Shown: positions 16,433-25,796, numbered from the stretch's first letter. The stretch is DNA of 32,833 nt from an uncultured Brachyspira sp. (GCA_944392715.1 CALXXQ010000070.1:1-32833), one strand, 5' to 3'. The notes: generated by a model from the letters alone, not told the origin. Made by a program: numbers and translations.

Positions 16433-17731
16433 TTATTTTATTCTTTTATGCTTGAAGCTAGATTTATGAGTAACATAGTCGTCTACGATTTGATAGCTGC
16501 CAAAAATTTTGTACTTGTATATTGTTAAGCCTTCCAAACCTACAGGGCCTCTGGCATGAGTTTTGTTTGTTGAAATTCCTACTTCAGCACCGAAACCATA
16601 TCTAAATCCGTCTGAAAATCTTGTTGAAGCATTGCAGTATACATTGGCAGAATCAACGAATGTCATAAACTTTTCTATATTGTCTTTATTTTCTGATATT
16701 ATTGAGTCTGTATGATGAGAACCGTATTTGTTGATATGATTATATGCTTCTTCTGTGTCTGATACTATTTTTAATGATACTTCTTTTTCACCATATTCTA
16801 AATGCCATTCTTTCACTTCGACTATGTCTGATTGAGTAAGTATTTTTTTTACTTCAGCATCACCATTCATTTTTATTTCATTTTCTTTGAATAAATTATA
16901 AAGTTTTGGCAAGTATTCTGAAGCTATATTTTTGTTTATGAGTATAGTTTCAACGGCATTGCAGGCACTTGGATATTGGGCCTTTGAGTCTAAGCATATT
17001 TTTAATGCTTTTTCCTGATTAGCAGATTCATCTATATATAAATGACATATTCCATCAGCATGTCCTAATACTGGTATATTAGTATTTGCCTTTATATATT
17101 GTACTAAACTATTTCCGCCTCTCGGTATTATTAAATCAATATATTTATCCATTGATAATAATTCTTTTATATCCTCTCTAGTAAATACTAAATTAACAGA
17201 GTTCTTTGGAAATTCTTTTATATTATTTAAAGTTTCTTCTATTATATTGAATATAGCTTTATTAGTATTTTCTCCTTCGCTTCCTCCTTTAAGTATAACG
17301 GCATTAGATGATTTTATACATAAAGAAGATATTTGAGATATAACATCAGGACGAGCCTCAAATATTACAGCAATTAAACCAATAGGGCAGGATATTTTTT
17401 TTAATAATAAATTGTCATCAAGCTCTGTTTCTAATAATACTTTATTAATAGGATCTTCCAATTTTACAACATCTCTAATACCAGAAACAACATCTATTAA
17501 TTTGTTTTCATCTAATTTTAATCTGTTAAATATAGCTTTTGAAATTTTATTTTCATCAAGAAGCTTCTTTGCATATTCTAAATCTTTTTTATTAGCTTCA
17601 AATATTTTATCTTTATTTTCTTCAATTTTTTTTGCTATTTCAAGTAAAGCATTATTTTTTATATCTGTATTTAAAGATTGTAATTTATATGTAGCTTCTT
17701 TTGCATTTTTTACTAAATCTATTAATTGCAT
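16433..17731 (-). CDS. proA: Gamma-glutamyl phosphate reductase
   Basis: ProA reduces gamma-glutamyl phosphate with NADPH to glutamate semialdehyde in proline synthesis. The 432-residue protein is of usual length and shows VIFEARPDVISQI, ILKGGSEGENTNKAI, the catalytic-Cys motif YPSACNAVETILI (C257) and the C-terminal RGPVGLEGLTIYKYKIFG. The ATG at 17731 with GGGAGA upstream is preferred to a TTG at 17749. No proB or proC is in the window; the neighbours upstream are prmA (65 bp) and DUF4954 on the same strand. A second, fragmentary copy of its 3' end lies at 16295-16354. Confidence 0.96.
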   Translation of the reverse strand: MQLIDLVKNAKEATYKLQSLNTDIKNNALLEIAKKIEENKDKIFEANKKDLEYAKKLLDENKISKAIFNRLKLDENKLIDVVSGIRDVVKLEDPINKVLLETELDDNLLLKKISCPIGLIAVIFEARPDVISQISSLCIKSSNAVILKGGSEGENTNKAIFNIIEETLNNIKEFPKNSVNLVFTREDIKELLSMDKYIDLIIPRGGNSLVQYIKANTNIPVLGHADGICHLYIDESANQEKALKICLDSKAQYPSACNAVETILINKNIASEYLPKLYNLFKENEIKMNGDAEVKKILTQSDIVEVKEWHLEYGEKEVSLKIVSDTEEAYNHINKYGSHHTDSIISENKDNIEKFMTFVDSANVYCNASTRFSDGFRYGFGAEVGISTNKTHARGPVGLEGLTIYKYKIFGSYQIVDDYVTHKSSFKHKRIK

Positions 17732-17796
17732 ATAATTCTCCCTAATCAAATATAATTATATAAATTATAAAAATATTATCAATAATTTATATCTGT

Positions 17797-18666
17797 TTAA
17801 TCATTGAGCATTAAAGATACCCAATCATTTTTTCTTTTTCTTAATATAATATTAAGTCTATTTTCTCTTATTGCATTATTCATATATGATTCTTTTTCAA
17901 GTAATATACCTGATAATATTAATATAGCATTAGGTTTTAAAATAGATTTTAAATCTGAAAGTATATCTATCAGTATATCAGTTTCTATATTTGCAATAAC
18001 TAAATCAAATTGAGAATTTGAATTAATTAAATCTCCAGTACTTCCAAGTATAACATTATCTAACTTTATATCATTATAAGAAGCATTATCTAAAGTACAA
18101 TTAACAGCATCATTATCAATATCTATTGAAGTGATGTCTCTTGCTCCTAATTTATAAGCAAATAATGATAGTATGCCGCTTCCGCATCCTATATCAGCTA
18201 TACTTTTAGATTTAATATCATTATTGTTTGCATATTCATTAATCATTTCAAGGGCAAGAGATGTAGTTTCATGAGTACCTGAACCGAATGCATATTGCTT
18301 TGCTATATAAAGGGGATTTTCACATTCTTCATTATAAAAATCTTTTAAATTCGGCACTATTGTTACATTTCCAATATTAAATGGCTTTAAAAAATCCATA
18401 TATGAAGTTAAATATTCTTCAGATTTTAATTCTTCTATATTATAAGTATATTCAGCAATTCCTTTTATATTTTCTTCTATTATATTTAAATTATTTTTTA
18501 ATATATCTTCATTTTCATTGTATATATTTACTATTGAAATATTTTCTTCTTTTATAGGAAACTCTATATTAAAACCTAATATATTTAATACTCCGCTTTC
18601 TATAACAGCTTCAATTATATCTTCAAATCCTCTTTCCAATCTTATAGACAGTGAATATATAAGCAT
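17797..18666 (-). CDS. prmA: Ribosomal protein L11 methyltransferase
   Basis: PrmA trimethylates ribosomal protein L11 using S-adenosylmethionine. The 289-residue product has the PrmA hallmark FGSGTHETTSLALEMI followed by the SAM-binding motif I SIADIGCGSGILSLFAYKLG, DIDNDAV, and FDLVIANIETDILIDIL in place of the NPP-type motif. The N-terminal L11-recognition domain (about 1-110) is poorly conserved, as is normal. The ATG at 18666 follows GGGG. It starts 24 bp after DUF4954 and ends 65 bp before proA. Confidence 0.92.
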   Translation of the reverse strand: MLIYSLSIRLERGFEDIIEAVIESGVLNILGFNIEFPIKEENISIVNIYNENEDILKNNLNIIEENIKGIAEYTYNIEELKSEEYLTSYMDFLKPFNIGNVTIVPNLKDFYNEECENPLYIAKQYAFGSGTHETTSLALEMINEYANNNDIKSKSIADIGCGSGILSLFAYKLGARDITSIDIDNDAVNCTLDNASYNDIKLDNVILGSTGDLINSNSQFDLVIANIETDILIDILSDLKSILKPNAILILSGILLEKESYMNNAIRENRLNIILRKRKNDWVSLMLND

Positions 18667-18690
18667 AATAACCCCATAGTTTTTTGTATA

Positions 18691-20673
18691 TTATAAAATA
18701 TTAATAATATTATTGATATCATTAATTTTATTTTCCATATCTTTTTTATATTTTACTACAAAAGCATTATCATTAACAGTACCTCTTACAGCTTCAAAAT
18801 CTTTTTCCATAACAGATTTATCATCTATTCCAGCACTAACCATTTTTGATATATCATATTCTTTTTGAACATCTTTATAGAATATTTTATAAGTTTCTTC
18901 TAATAATGATATATGTCTTGTTAATAATTTATTTATAGTTTCTTTATTTATTTCTTTTATATTATACTTTGATTTGGCAGTATTTATAACCCATGATTTT
19001 TCATCTTCTGAGTATATATTATATAATTTTTCAAATTCTCCTATTAATGTTTTTATATCATTAATTTTATTATCTTCCAAATCTTTTATAACATTATCTA
19101 TTCTTTCTTTAGCACATATAAGTCCGCCTATATCAGCCCAATTTTCAAAAATATTATCTTCATTATATTTAAGAGCAGATATTATTTCATCAATATTTTT
19201 AGAATTACTAATATATGAAAGTATTTTATTATGCAAGTATAAATCTATTGCTATAGAATATCTTTTAGAATATTTATTTAAAGATGATTTTTTAATTATC
19301 ATTTTTTGATATTTTAAGAAATCTTTATTATTATCAATATTTTCTTTTTTTATATTCTCTAATATAGTTTCCGACCTTAACATTTTTGATACAGTATAAG
19401 GGCTAAATACATCGAATATTATTAAATCTTTTTTATCACCAACTCTTCTATCTCTATCTCTCCATTTATTTTCATCTCTTGAAAGTCCTACTCCAAAAAG
19501 ATTTAAAGCAGGTATAAGTCTAGTTTGATGATATCCATGTTCTGTTATATATGAGAAAGGAAAATCAGAAGTATCAACATTATCATAATGAGCACCTATA
19601 ACAGTAGAAAATGCTCCTATATGAGAAGGCCATAGAATATATGAATTACTTCCTGTTTTGCATCCTCTTTCCATAAATCCATGATGATAAGGTCCTAATT
19701 TGTACATATGGTTGCTTTGATTAGTTCCGCTTCCAGCATTAAAAAATGAGAAGTGGCTTGCTATTAAAAGTGTAGCTTTATGATGAGTAACTGTATAAGG
19801 ACCTGCAAATATAGAAAACATTTCTCCGTGCTCACCCTCACAGTTTGCAAATAGAAGAGAATCCTCGCATGAAAATTGTCTTCCAAGTTTAACTCCTTCT
19901 CCTATAAATGCTTTTTTTATTACAGTTCCATCAACTATATGTGCCCCTTTTAATACAATGGAATCTTTTAATATAACAGAAGTTCCTATATATGAAGGAC
20001 ATTCTTTTGTACTTATTATTGTTGTATTATTAATTTCATCAGTATTTTCTATTGTGGCATATGGATCTATTAATGAATTTTTTATGAGTCTTGCATTAAT
20101 TATTTTTGCATGCTTTTTTATTTTTCCGAATCTTCTAGTTTTTTGTTTAGCATATTCATCTATCATAGAATTAATTTTTTCACGCATTATTTTTTTATGT
20201 CTGTATATTGCTATTAAATATGCTATATGAGAATTAAGCCTATTAAATATTTTTACGCTTCTTCCATCTCCTTCCATAATAGGGGAAGTTTCAACAGCAT
20301 TTCCAAAGCTGCTTTTTCCTTCCATATATATAGAGCCTGCATTTTCTATTATAGCTCCGTTTTCTATTTTATAATTTGCTATAAATCTTCCTATATTATT
20401 TATATAAACATTTCCATTAATAAATACATCTATTAAAGTGGCTCTGTTTATAGAAGCCAATAACTTTACTTGATTATGATATTTTACCATACCATTAAGT
20501 GCATTTATTTTAATTTTTCCATGAAACTGCACATCTTTTATTCTGCTTAAATCTACATTCTTTATCAATATTTTTTCCCAAGACTGAGAAGAACATCCTT
20601 GAGATTTGAGAAAATTTATTTCTTCGCTTGTAAGGTTTCTATAGTCTTTATCCTGTTTTTTGAAAATATACAT
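18691..20673 (-). CDS. DUF4954 family protein with left-handed beta-helix region
   Basis: The 660-residue product matches the DUF4954 family of spirochaetes and Bacteroidetes. Residues about 40-290 have repeated short beta units typical of hexapeptide-type left-handed beta-helices (for example GTSVILKDSIVLKGAHIVDG, GEGVKLGRQ). A conserved core follows with HFSFFNAGSGTNQSNHMYKLG, HHGFMERGCKTGSNSYILWP and HIGAFSTVIGAHYDN. The last 200 residues are helical and charged. Such folds often carry acyl- or nucleotidyl-transferase activity, but no activity is established to my knowledge. There is no signal peptide. The ATG at 20673 has AGGGA about 12 bases upstream. An 18-bp palindrome lies 66 bp before it. 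It is the first gene ahead of prmA and proA. Confidence 0.88.
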   Translation of the reverse strand: MYIFKKQDKDYRNLTSEEINFLKSQGCSSQSWEKILIKNVDLSRIKDVQFHGKIKINALNGMVKYHNQVKLLASINRATLIDVFINGNVYINNIGRFIANYKIENGAIIENAGSIYMEGKSSFGNAVETSPIMEGDGRSVKIFNRLNSHIAYLIAIYRHKKIMREKINSMIDEYAKQKTRRFGKIKKHAKIINARLIKNSLIDPYATIENTDEINNTTIISTKECPSYIGTSVILKDSIVLKGAHIVDGTVIKKAFIGEGVKLGRQFSCEDSLLFANCEGEHGEMFSIFAGPYTVTHHKATLLIASHFSFFNAGSGTNQSNHMYKLGPYHHGFMERGCKTGSNSYILWPSHIGAFSTVIGAHYDNVDTSDFPFSYITEHGYHQTRLIPALNLFGVGLSRDENKWRDRDRRVGDKKDLIIFDVFSPYTVSKMLRSETILENIKKENIDNNKDFLKYQKMIIKKSSLNKYSKRYSIAIDLYLHNKILSYISNSKNIDEIISALKYNEDNIFENWADIGGLICAKERIDNVIKDLEDNKINDIKTLIGEFEKLYNIYSEDEKSWVINTAKSKYNIKEINKETINKLLTRHISLLEETYKIFYKDVQKEYDISKMVSAGIDDKSVMEKDFEAVRGTVNDNAFVVKYKKDMENKINDINNIINIL

Positions 20674-20738
20674 AACTAAAAAATTTCCCTTTTTATTTTT
20701 GATTTATTAATCATTATGTTAACTTATGAATTTTATAT

Positions 20739-20756
20739 GAATTTTGATCAAAATTC
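20739..20756. promoter_or_regulatory. 18-bp perfect palindrome upstream of DUF4954
   Basis: GAATTTTGATCAAAATTC is its own reverse complement and lies 66 bp before the DUF4954 start codon. It could be a dimeric regulator's operator. No clear promoter could be set around it. Confidence 0.4.
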
Positions 20757-20847
20757 GAAATTCGTTAAAAAATGACAAATATTACAGATTATATATTAAA
20801 ATTAAATAATTTGCTATTATTATATAAAATAAATTTGAATTTTTGTA

Positions 20848-20875
20848 TTGACTTTTTTTAATATAAATATACTAT
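20848..20875 (+). promoter_or_regulatory. Plus-strand promoter with no gene downstream
   Basis: TTGACT (20848-20853) and TACTAT (20870-20875, within TATACTATAGG) are 16 bp apart. It points into the non-coding gap between DUF4954 and the lipoprotein gene, both on the other strand. Confidence 0.5.
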
Positions 20876-20880
20876 AGGCA

Positions 20881-21041
20881 CAATTCAATTTTTTGTATGG
20901 CAGGGATAATTATATCCCCGCCAGCTAATGATTTTTAGTGAAAGATAAATAAAATATTTTTTGAATAAGAGCTACACATAATTTATTTTGTTATTTATAC
21001 ATTAGGTGCCGACATAATTTAATATGTAAGCACCATTTTTT
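20881..21041 (+). ncRNA. Candidate small RNA, about 160 nt
   Basis: The segment begins just after a promoter-like sequence and ends at a strong intrinsic terminator: GGTGC (21005-21009) pairs with GCACC (21030-21034), ACATA (21012-21016) with TATGT (21023-21027), followed by A and six T. Near its 5' end is a GC-rich hairpin, GGCAGGGATA with TATCCCCGCC (20899-20922, one A-C mismatch). It has no ORF of note. The target and function are unknown; the call rests on promoter, hairpins and terminator only. Confidence 0.45.
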
Positions 21042-21064
21042 AATTCAATTTTTTGTATGACAGG
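20882..21064 (+). repeat. 23-bp direct repeats, 160 bp apart
   Basis: AATTCAATTTTTTGTATG then G/A then CAGG occurs at 20882-20904 and 21042-21064 with one mismatch. The first copy is at the start of the candidate small RNA and the second follows its terminator directly, so the period is exactly 160 bp. Confidence 0.85.
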
Positions 21065-21092
21065 CATACTTTATATCAAAAAGCAGCCAAGA

Positions 21093-21638
21093 TTAATTAT
21101 CCCAAGTATTGTTGCTGCTATTAGTAGTTTTTATAGCTATTTTTATATTATTTTTTGAATCTTCTGGGAGCTTATATCCTTCTTTTGCTGATACTTTTAA
21201 TGTTACAGTACCAGTAGCAGAAGAATCTGTAACTGTATAATCTGTGCTGTCATCTAAAACTATACCAACTTTTTCTAACTCAGATTTTATGCTCGCTTTT
21301 TTACCTTCTAAAGAAGTTTTTGTAGTAGATTTTTTAGGCTTTGCTGTAGCTGCATCTACTTCTGCTGTGTATGTTCCTTTAGAATAAGTACCGTCTTTGA
21401 TTTTGTCTGTACTATTAACAGTCAAATCTTTAAGAGCGGTTTTTAAAGCATTTGCGATTTGTTCATCAGTAATGTTTTTTACTTCTGAACTTCCACCTGT
21501 AGGAGCAGATGGAGTTGTTTGTGTGTCTCCTGATGTTGGAGCAGATTCTGTAGGGTTTGTTGTTTTGTTGTTACAGCTTACTGCAAATATTGCTGATGCT
21601 GCAAGAACTAAAAATAATGTAAAAATTTTTTTGTTCAT
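21093..21638 (-). CDS. Lipoprotein of unknown function
   Basis: From the ATG at 21638 (GGAGT eight bases upstream) the product is 181 residues. It begins MNKKIFTLFLVLAASAIFAV followed by the lipobox SC (Cys22), so it should be lipid-anchored. A Thr/Ser/Pro/Gly-rich linker (about 24-45) follows, then a soluble domain of about 130 residues with ITDEQIANALKTALKDLTV and a Lys/Ser/Thr-rich beta-like part. I do not recognise the family; small variable lipoproteins of this build are common in spirochaetes. Another in-frame start 36 bases upstream adds non-signal residues and is unlikely. The mRNA leader may be about 200 nt long. Confidence 0.85.
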   Translation of the reverse strand: MNKKIFTLFLVLAASAIFAVSCNNKTTNPTESAPTSGDTQTTPSAPTGGSSEVKNITDEQIANALKTALKDLTVNSTDKIKDGTYSKGTYTAEVDAATAKPKKSTTKTSLEGKKASIKSELEKVGIVLDDSTDYTVTDSSATGTVTLKVSAKEGYKLPEDSKNNIKIAIKTTNSSNNTWDN

Positions 21639-21851
21639 ATTTTGAACTCCTTTATTGAAATTTATAATAAACATTATTTCTAATGCTTATTTGAAAAATT
21701 ATTTATAGAAACATTTATATTTTTTGATATGATATTTATTAAGAACTATTTGATTTTTTATTGTAAAAATTGATTTTTAGTTTGTGTAATCTAACTTTAC
21801 AACTGCATTGTCTTATTTTTTTATCAATGTTTCTAACTTAACTATACTAAA

Positions 21852-21880
21852 ATGCTAGAGGTCTTTATATTTTATGTCAA
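21852..21880 (-). promoter_or_regulatory. Candidate lipoprotein promoter with long leader
   Basis: On the minus strand, TTGACA (21880-21875) and TAGCAT (21857-21852) are 17 bp apart. The expected start near 21845 would leave an untranslated leader of about 205 nt before the ATG at 21638. I found no known riboswitch in the leader. Confidence 0.4.
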
Positions 21881-22187
21881 TACTTAGAAAATATTTTTTG
21901 TGTAAAAATATTATTTTTTATTTGTTTTTATTTATTTTTTTTATAAAAATATCTGATTTTTATTTATATGAATAAAAACTAAATAATTTCTCATATAGTT
22001 TTTTCTAAAAAATAAAAAAAATCATATTTTTAATTTGTAAATTGATGTATTAAAAAAATTATTATATGTAATATTTATTTGTAAAAAAATAAAAAACATT
22101 ATTAATTGTTAAATAATGTTTACTTTATACTTTACATAGTAATTTTTTGAATTTTAGTAAAATTAAAAAAAATTGTATTTTTTAACA
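21881..22187. other. Non-coding, extremely AT-rich stretch
   Basis: This 307-bp stretch between the lipoprotein promoter and the metal-efflux promoter is nearly all A and T, with many T- and A-runs. I see no ORF, hairpin of note or repeat in it. Confidence 0.6.
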
Positions 22188-22239
22188 TTGACTTAATTAT
22201 TATATAAGTATATTATTATATTATAATATACTTATATAA
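22188..22239 (+). promoter_or_regulatory. Promoter and operator of the metal-efflux operon
   Basis: TTGACT (22188-22193) and TATTAT (22211-22216) have a 17-bp spacer. A perfect inverted repeat with 17-bp arms (22200-22216 and 22223-22239; six-base centre) covers the -10 box and start site. Its arms contain ATAAGTATATTAT and ATAATATACTTAT. This is where an ArsR/SmtB dimer would block transcription until metal binds. It lies 12 bp before the repressor's ATG, so auto-repression is expected. Confidence 0.75.
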
Positions 22240-22251
22240 AGATGAGGCAAT

Positions 22252-22650
22252 ATGAAAAAGAATATAAAAAAAGATATTGAAGCTTCTGATGAAGAATATT
22301 TAAATAATGATGATGATTGTGAAATAAGCACAAAAGATGAAAATATATCATCATTAATACCGAAACTTCCAAATGATGAAGAGTTTTCTCTTTTAGCAGG
22401 ATTTTTTTCTGTATTTTCTGATCCTACGAGATTAAAGATAATATCTGCCCTGAGTGAGAAGGAATTATGTGTGCATGAATTATCATCTTTACTTGATATG
22501 AAGCAGCCTTCTGTATCGCAGCATTTAAAGATGCTTTGGCAGTCTAGGGTAGTAAAGAAAAGAAAAGTTGGGCTTCATGTTTTCTATAGATTAGATGATG
22601 AACATATAGAAAAAATTTATACATGGGGGTATGAACATGTTAAAGAATAA
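22252..22650 (+). CDS. ArsR/SmtB-family metal-sensing repressor, Zn-type
   Basis: The 132-residue winged-helix protein has FSDPTRLKIISAL, the alpha-3 segment ELCVHELSSLL and the recognition helix KQPSVSQHLKML. The C-terminal helix carries D116-x-H118 and H129-x-x-E132, the exact spacing of the alpha-5 zinc site of SmtB/CzrA (D104, H106, H117, E120). C73 and H75 in the alpha-3 segment are further possible ligands, but the CadC-type CxC is absent. The first 35 residues are acidic and unlike the core. The ATG at 22252 follows GAGG. The gene overlaps the downstream ATPase gene, so the two are co-expressed and the likely job is Zn(II)-relieved repression. Confidence 0.9.
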   Translation: MKKNIKKDIEASDEEYLNNDDDCEISTKDENISSLIPKLPNDEEFSLLAGFFSVFSDPTRLKIISALSEKELCVHELSSLLDMKQPSVSQHLKMLWQSRVVKKRKVGLHVFYRLDDEHIEKIYTWGYEHVKE

Positions 22651-24574
22651 AGAAAGACTTTTATTTTTATTAGAAATTTTTTTAGGACTTATAGTATTAA
22701 TATTATTATACACTTTACATAAAAATATACATGGAACTATAGAATATGTTATTTTCTTTATACCATATTTAATTTTAGGAAGAGATGTATTTAAGAATGC
22801 TGCTTTGGATTTTATTAAAGGAAAGTTCATGCGTGAAAGTTTTCTTATGAGTATTGCTACAGTTGGAGCCATTATACTTCATGAACTTCCTGAGGCATTG
22901 GCTGTACTAATGTTTTATAGAGTAGGTGAATATTTTGAGGATATGGCAGTTGATAAATCTAAACGTACAATAGCAGCATTAATGGCAATAAGACCAGATT
23001 CAGCAAATATTATAAGAGAAAATGGAAATGTTGAAAAAGTTGATATATCTGAAGTACATATTGATGACAATATTATAATTAATCCTTTTGAAAAAATACC
23101 TCTTGATTCTATTATATATGAAGGTGAAAGCTGGATTGATACTAAGGCTTTAACTGGTGAGAGTATGCCTAGAAGCGTTAAAGTTAATGATGAAATTTTG
23201 GCTGGAACTATAAACGGAGATAATACTATTAAGGCTAAAGTTATAAGGGATTATGGAGAATCATCTATAGCTAAAATATTAAAACTCGTTCAGGATTCAC
23301 AAAATAGAAAAGCAAATATTGAGCAGTTTATAAGCAGATTTGCAGGAGTATATACTCCTATAGTGGTATTCGGTGCAATTTTTCTTACTGTAATACCTAC
23401 TATAATATATGGCACAGAAGTTTTTGATAATTGGTTTAAGCGTTCTTTAACTTTATTGGTAGTTTCATGTCCTTGTGCATTTATGGTTGGTATTCCTTTA
23501 ACATATTTTGCTTCTATAGGAAGAGCCTCTAAATTCGGTATAATGGTTAAAGGCGGCATATTTTTAGATTTGCTTGCTAAAGTTGATAAAGTTATTTTTG
23601 ATAAAACAGGAACTCTTACAAAAGGAGAGTTTTCTATAAGAGAAATATACAATACAGGTTTATATGATAATGATACTTTACTTAAATATGCTGCTTATGC
23701 TGAAACAGGTTCTTCTCATCCTATTGCAGTATCAATAGTTGAGCATTATAAAAATCATCATAATGGTATTATAAATGACAGCTTAATTTCAAGTCATAAA
23801 GATATAAGCGGAAAAGGAGCTTTATCAATAGTAGATAATAAAAATATATTGATTGGAGGACTTGATTTATTAAAACAGAATAATATTGAAATATCAGAAA
23901 TTAAAGAAAATATTAATGTTCATATAGCAGTAGATTCAAAATATGCTGGCGGATTTTTTATTGATGACAGTGTGAAAGATGATACAAAGGAAGCTATTGA
24001 TTTATTAAATTCAATGAATATAAAAACTGCATTGATAAGCGGTGATAATGTTAATAGAGTAGAAGCATTTGCAAAAGAGATGAATATACAATCATTTAAA
24101 GGAGGCTGCTTACCTGAAGATAAAGTAAATGTATTAGAAGAAATGATGAAAGATTCTAAGGCTTCGGTATTTGTAGGCGATGGTATAAATGATGCTCCTT
24201 CTCTTGCTCGTGCTGATATAGGTATTGCTATGGGAGGACTTGGTTCCGATGCTGCTATAGAGAATGCTGATGTTGTTATTATGGATGATAAGCCTTCTAA
24301 AGTTTCTTTTGCTATAAAACTTGCTAAAAAAAATCATATTGTAGTTTTACAGAATATACTTTTAGCATTAGTAATAAAATTTGGGTCTATTATATTGGGT
24401 GCTTTAGGGCTTGCTAGTATGTGGCTTGCTATATTTGCAGATACTGGTGTTACTATGATAGTGGTATTGAATGCTTTGAGAATACTTTACCCATTAGGCG
24501 AAAAAGAAGAAGTACTTAATATAGATACAAAAAATTGCGATATAAAAATAAGCGATTGCGGATGCGAACATTAA
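22637..24574 (+). CDS. Heavy-metal (Zn/Cd) P1B-type ATPase
   Basis: The protein, 645 residues from the ATG at 22637, pumps metal ions out of the cytoplasm. It shows the ion-binding SCPCAFM (C278-P-C280), TGES, the phosphorylation site DKTGTLTKGE (D322), SSHPIA (HP motif), and GDGINDAPSLARADIGIAMG. CPC in helix 6 with the Zn/Cd-type regulator points to zinc or cadmium rather than copper. There is no N-terminal HMA domain; instead the C-terminus ends NCDIKISDCGCEH, a Cys/His tail that may bind metal. The ATG at 22631 sits one base from a GGGGG Shine-Dalgarno, so 22637 is the better start. It overlaps the repressor gene by 14 bp. Confidence 0.93.
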   Translation: MLKNKERLLFLLEIFLGLIVLILLYTLHKNIHGTIEYVIFFIPYLILGRDVFKNAALDFIKGKFMRESFLMSIATVGAIILHELPEALAVLMFYRVGEYFEDMAVDKSKRTIAALMAIRPDSANIIRENGNVEKVDISEVHIDDNIIINPFEKIPLDSIIYEGESWIDTKALTGESMPRSVKVNDEILAGTINGDNTIKAKVIRDYGESSIAKILKLVQDSQNRKANIEQFISRFAGVYTPIVVFGAIFLTVIPTIIYGTEVFDNWFKRSLTLLVVSCPCAFMVGIPLTYFASIGRASKFGIMVKGGIFLDLLAKVDKVIFDKTGTLTKGEFSIREIYNTGLYDNDTLLKYAAYAETGSSHPIAVSIVEHYKNHHNGIINDSLISSHKDISGKGALSIVDNKNILIGGLDLLKQNNIEISEIKENINVHIAVDSKYAGGFFIDDSVKDDTKEAIDLLNSMNIKTALISGDNVNRVEAFAKEMNIQSFKGGCLPEDKVNVLEEMMKDSKASVFVGDGINDAPSLARADIGIAMGGLGSDAAIENADVVIMDDKPSKVSFAIKLAKKNHIVVLQNILLALVIKFGSIILGALGLASMWLAIFADTGVTMIVVLNALRILYPLGEKEEVLNIDTKNCDIKISDCGCEH

Positions 24575-24595
24575 TGAATTATTTATAATATAATG

Positions 24596-24635
24596 AAAAT
24601 ATAGATGCATAATTTTTATTTTGCATCTATATTTT
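24596..24635. terminator. Bidirectional intrinsic terminator
   Basis: A perfect 14-bp inverted repeat, AAAATATAGATGCA (24596-24609) and TGCATCTATATTTT (24622-24635), with a 12-nt loop and T-runs on both strands. It lies between the convergent P-type ATPase and MFS genes. Confidence 0.9.
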
Positions 24636-25796
24636 TTATTTATTTTTTATAGTCTTTTTTATCATTAATTTATGCATGATAAACATCAATATCAAAATTA
24701 ATATCAAATAAAATGGTAATAATGATATTGATATATGATTTGCAATATATCCGAATAATGGCGGCATTATAGATGTACCTACATATGCACTAGCCATTTG
24801 TACTCCTATTATAGCCTGAGAATTTTCTGCTCCAAAATTATAAGGTGTTGAATGTATTATAGAAGGATATATAGGTGCACATCCCAAACCTATAATGATA
24901 AATCCTATTAAAGATACTATATTTATAGCGGGAATGATCATTAATATTATGCCTATCAAAATTAATGACTCGCCTAAAATTATCATCTGATTATCATTTA
25001 ATTTCATTGTAATGAATCCTGATATTACTCTTCCTGCAGTAATTCCAATATAAAATAAACTTCCGAATGAAGCGGCTGTTTTTATATCTGCTCCTTTATA
25101 TATATTTAAATAACTGCTTGCCCATAACCCAGTGGTAGCTTCTATAGCACAGTAGCAAAAAAAGCATATCATAATTTCTTTAGTTCCAGATATTTTTATT
25201 ATTTCTTTTAGACTTAAAACTTTTGTACTTATTTTTTCTTTATTTTCTTCATCATTTTTATTCCATAATGGAAAGCTTAAAAATAAAATAGCTGTGAGTA
25301 TAATCTGAATTATTGATATATATCTATATCCTGCATTCCAATTATTATTAGTAATAGTATATCCCATTATATACGGTCCAATAGCAGCACCTATTCCCCA
25401 CATACAATGAAGCCAGCTCATATGTTTACTTTTGTAATGAAGTGCTACATAATTATTTAAAGAAGCATCTACACTTCCAGCTCCTAATCCGTATGGTATA
25501 GCCCATATACAAAGAAGCCAATATGAGTGAGTTATAGAAAATCCAAAAAGTGCTATAGCGGTCATTGCGACACTAAATGCTGTTATTTTTCCTGTTCCAA
25601 ATTTTTTAGTTAATCTGTCGCTTTGCAAACTAGAAATTATAGTTCCTACAGATATGATCGCTGAAATTATACCAACATATGAAATTGGTACATTAAATTC
25701 TTTATACATACTAGGCCAAGCTGAACCAAGCAAGGCATCTGGAAGTCCTAAACTGATAAAGGATAAATATATAATAGCAAGAAGAAGATTAAACAT
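24636..25796 (-). CDS. Major facilitator superfamily transporter
   Basis: The 386-residue protein has about 12 membrane helices and MFS features: the loop-2/3 motif SDRLTKKFGTGKI (about 58-70), then IPYGLGAGSVDASLNNYVA and SWLHCMWGIGAAIGPYI, in the style of the fucose-permease-like (FHS) branch, whose members mostly move sugars by proton symport. The substrate cannot be told from the sequence. The ATG at 25796 follows GGAG. It is a single gene transcribed away from the O-acetylation cassette; its end touches the terminator at 24596-24635. Confidence 0.88.
   Translation of the reverse strand: MFNLLLAIIYLSFISLGLPDALLGSAWPSMYKEFNVPISYVGIISAIISVGTIISSLQSDRLTKKFGTGKITAFSVAMTAIALFGFSITHSYWLLCIWAIPYGLGAGSVDASLNNYVALHYKSKHMSWLHCMWGIGAAIGPYIMGYTITNNNWNAGYRYISIIQIILTAILFLSFPLWNKNDEENKEKISTKVLSLKEIIKISGTKEIMICFFCYCAIEATTGLWASSYLNIYKGADIKTAASFGSLFYIGITAGRVISGFITMKLNDNQMIILGESLILIGIILMIIPAINIVSLIGFIIIGLGCAPIYPSIIHSTPYNFGAENSQAIIGVQMASAYVGTSIMPPLFGYIANHISISLLPFYLILILILMFIMHKLMIKKTIKNK

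Noticed and set aside
15946..22251. tRNA or rRNA genes in the larger gaps
   Set aside because: No cloverleaf-like GC-rich segment or TTCGA-type T-loop with CCA-side stem was seen in 15946-16432, 20674-21092 or 21639-22251.
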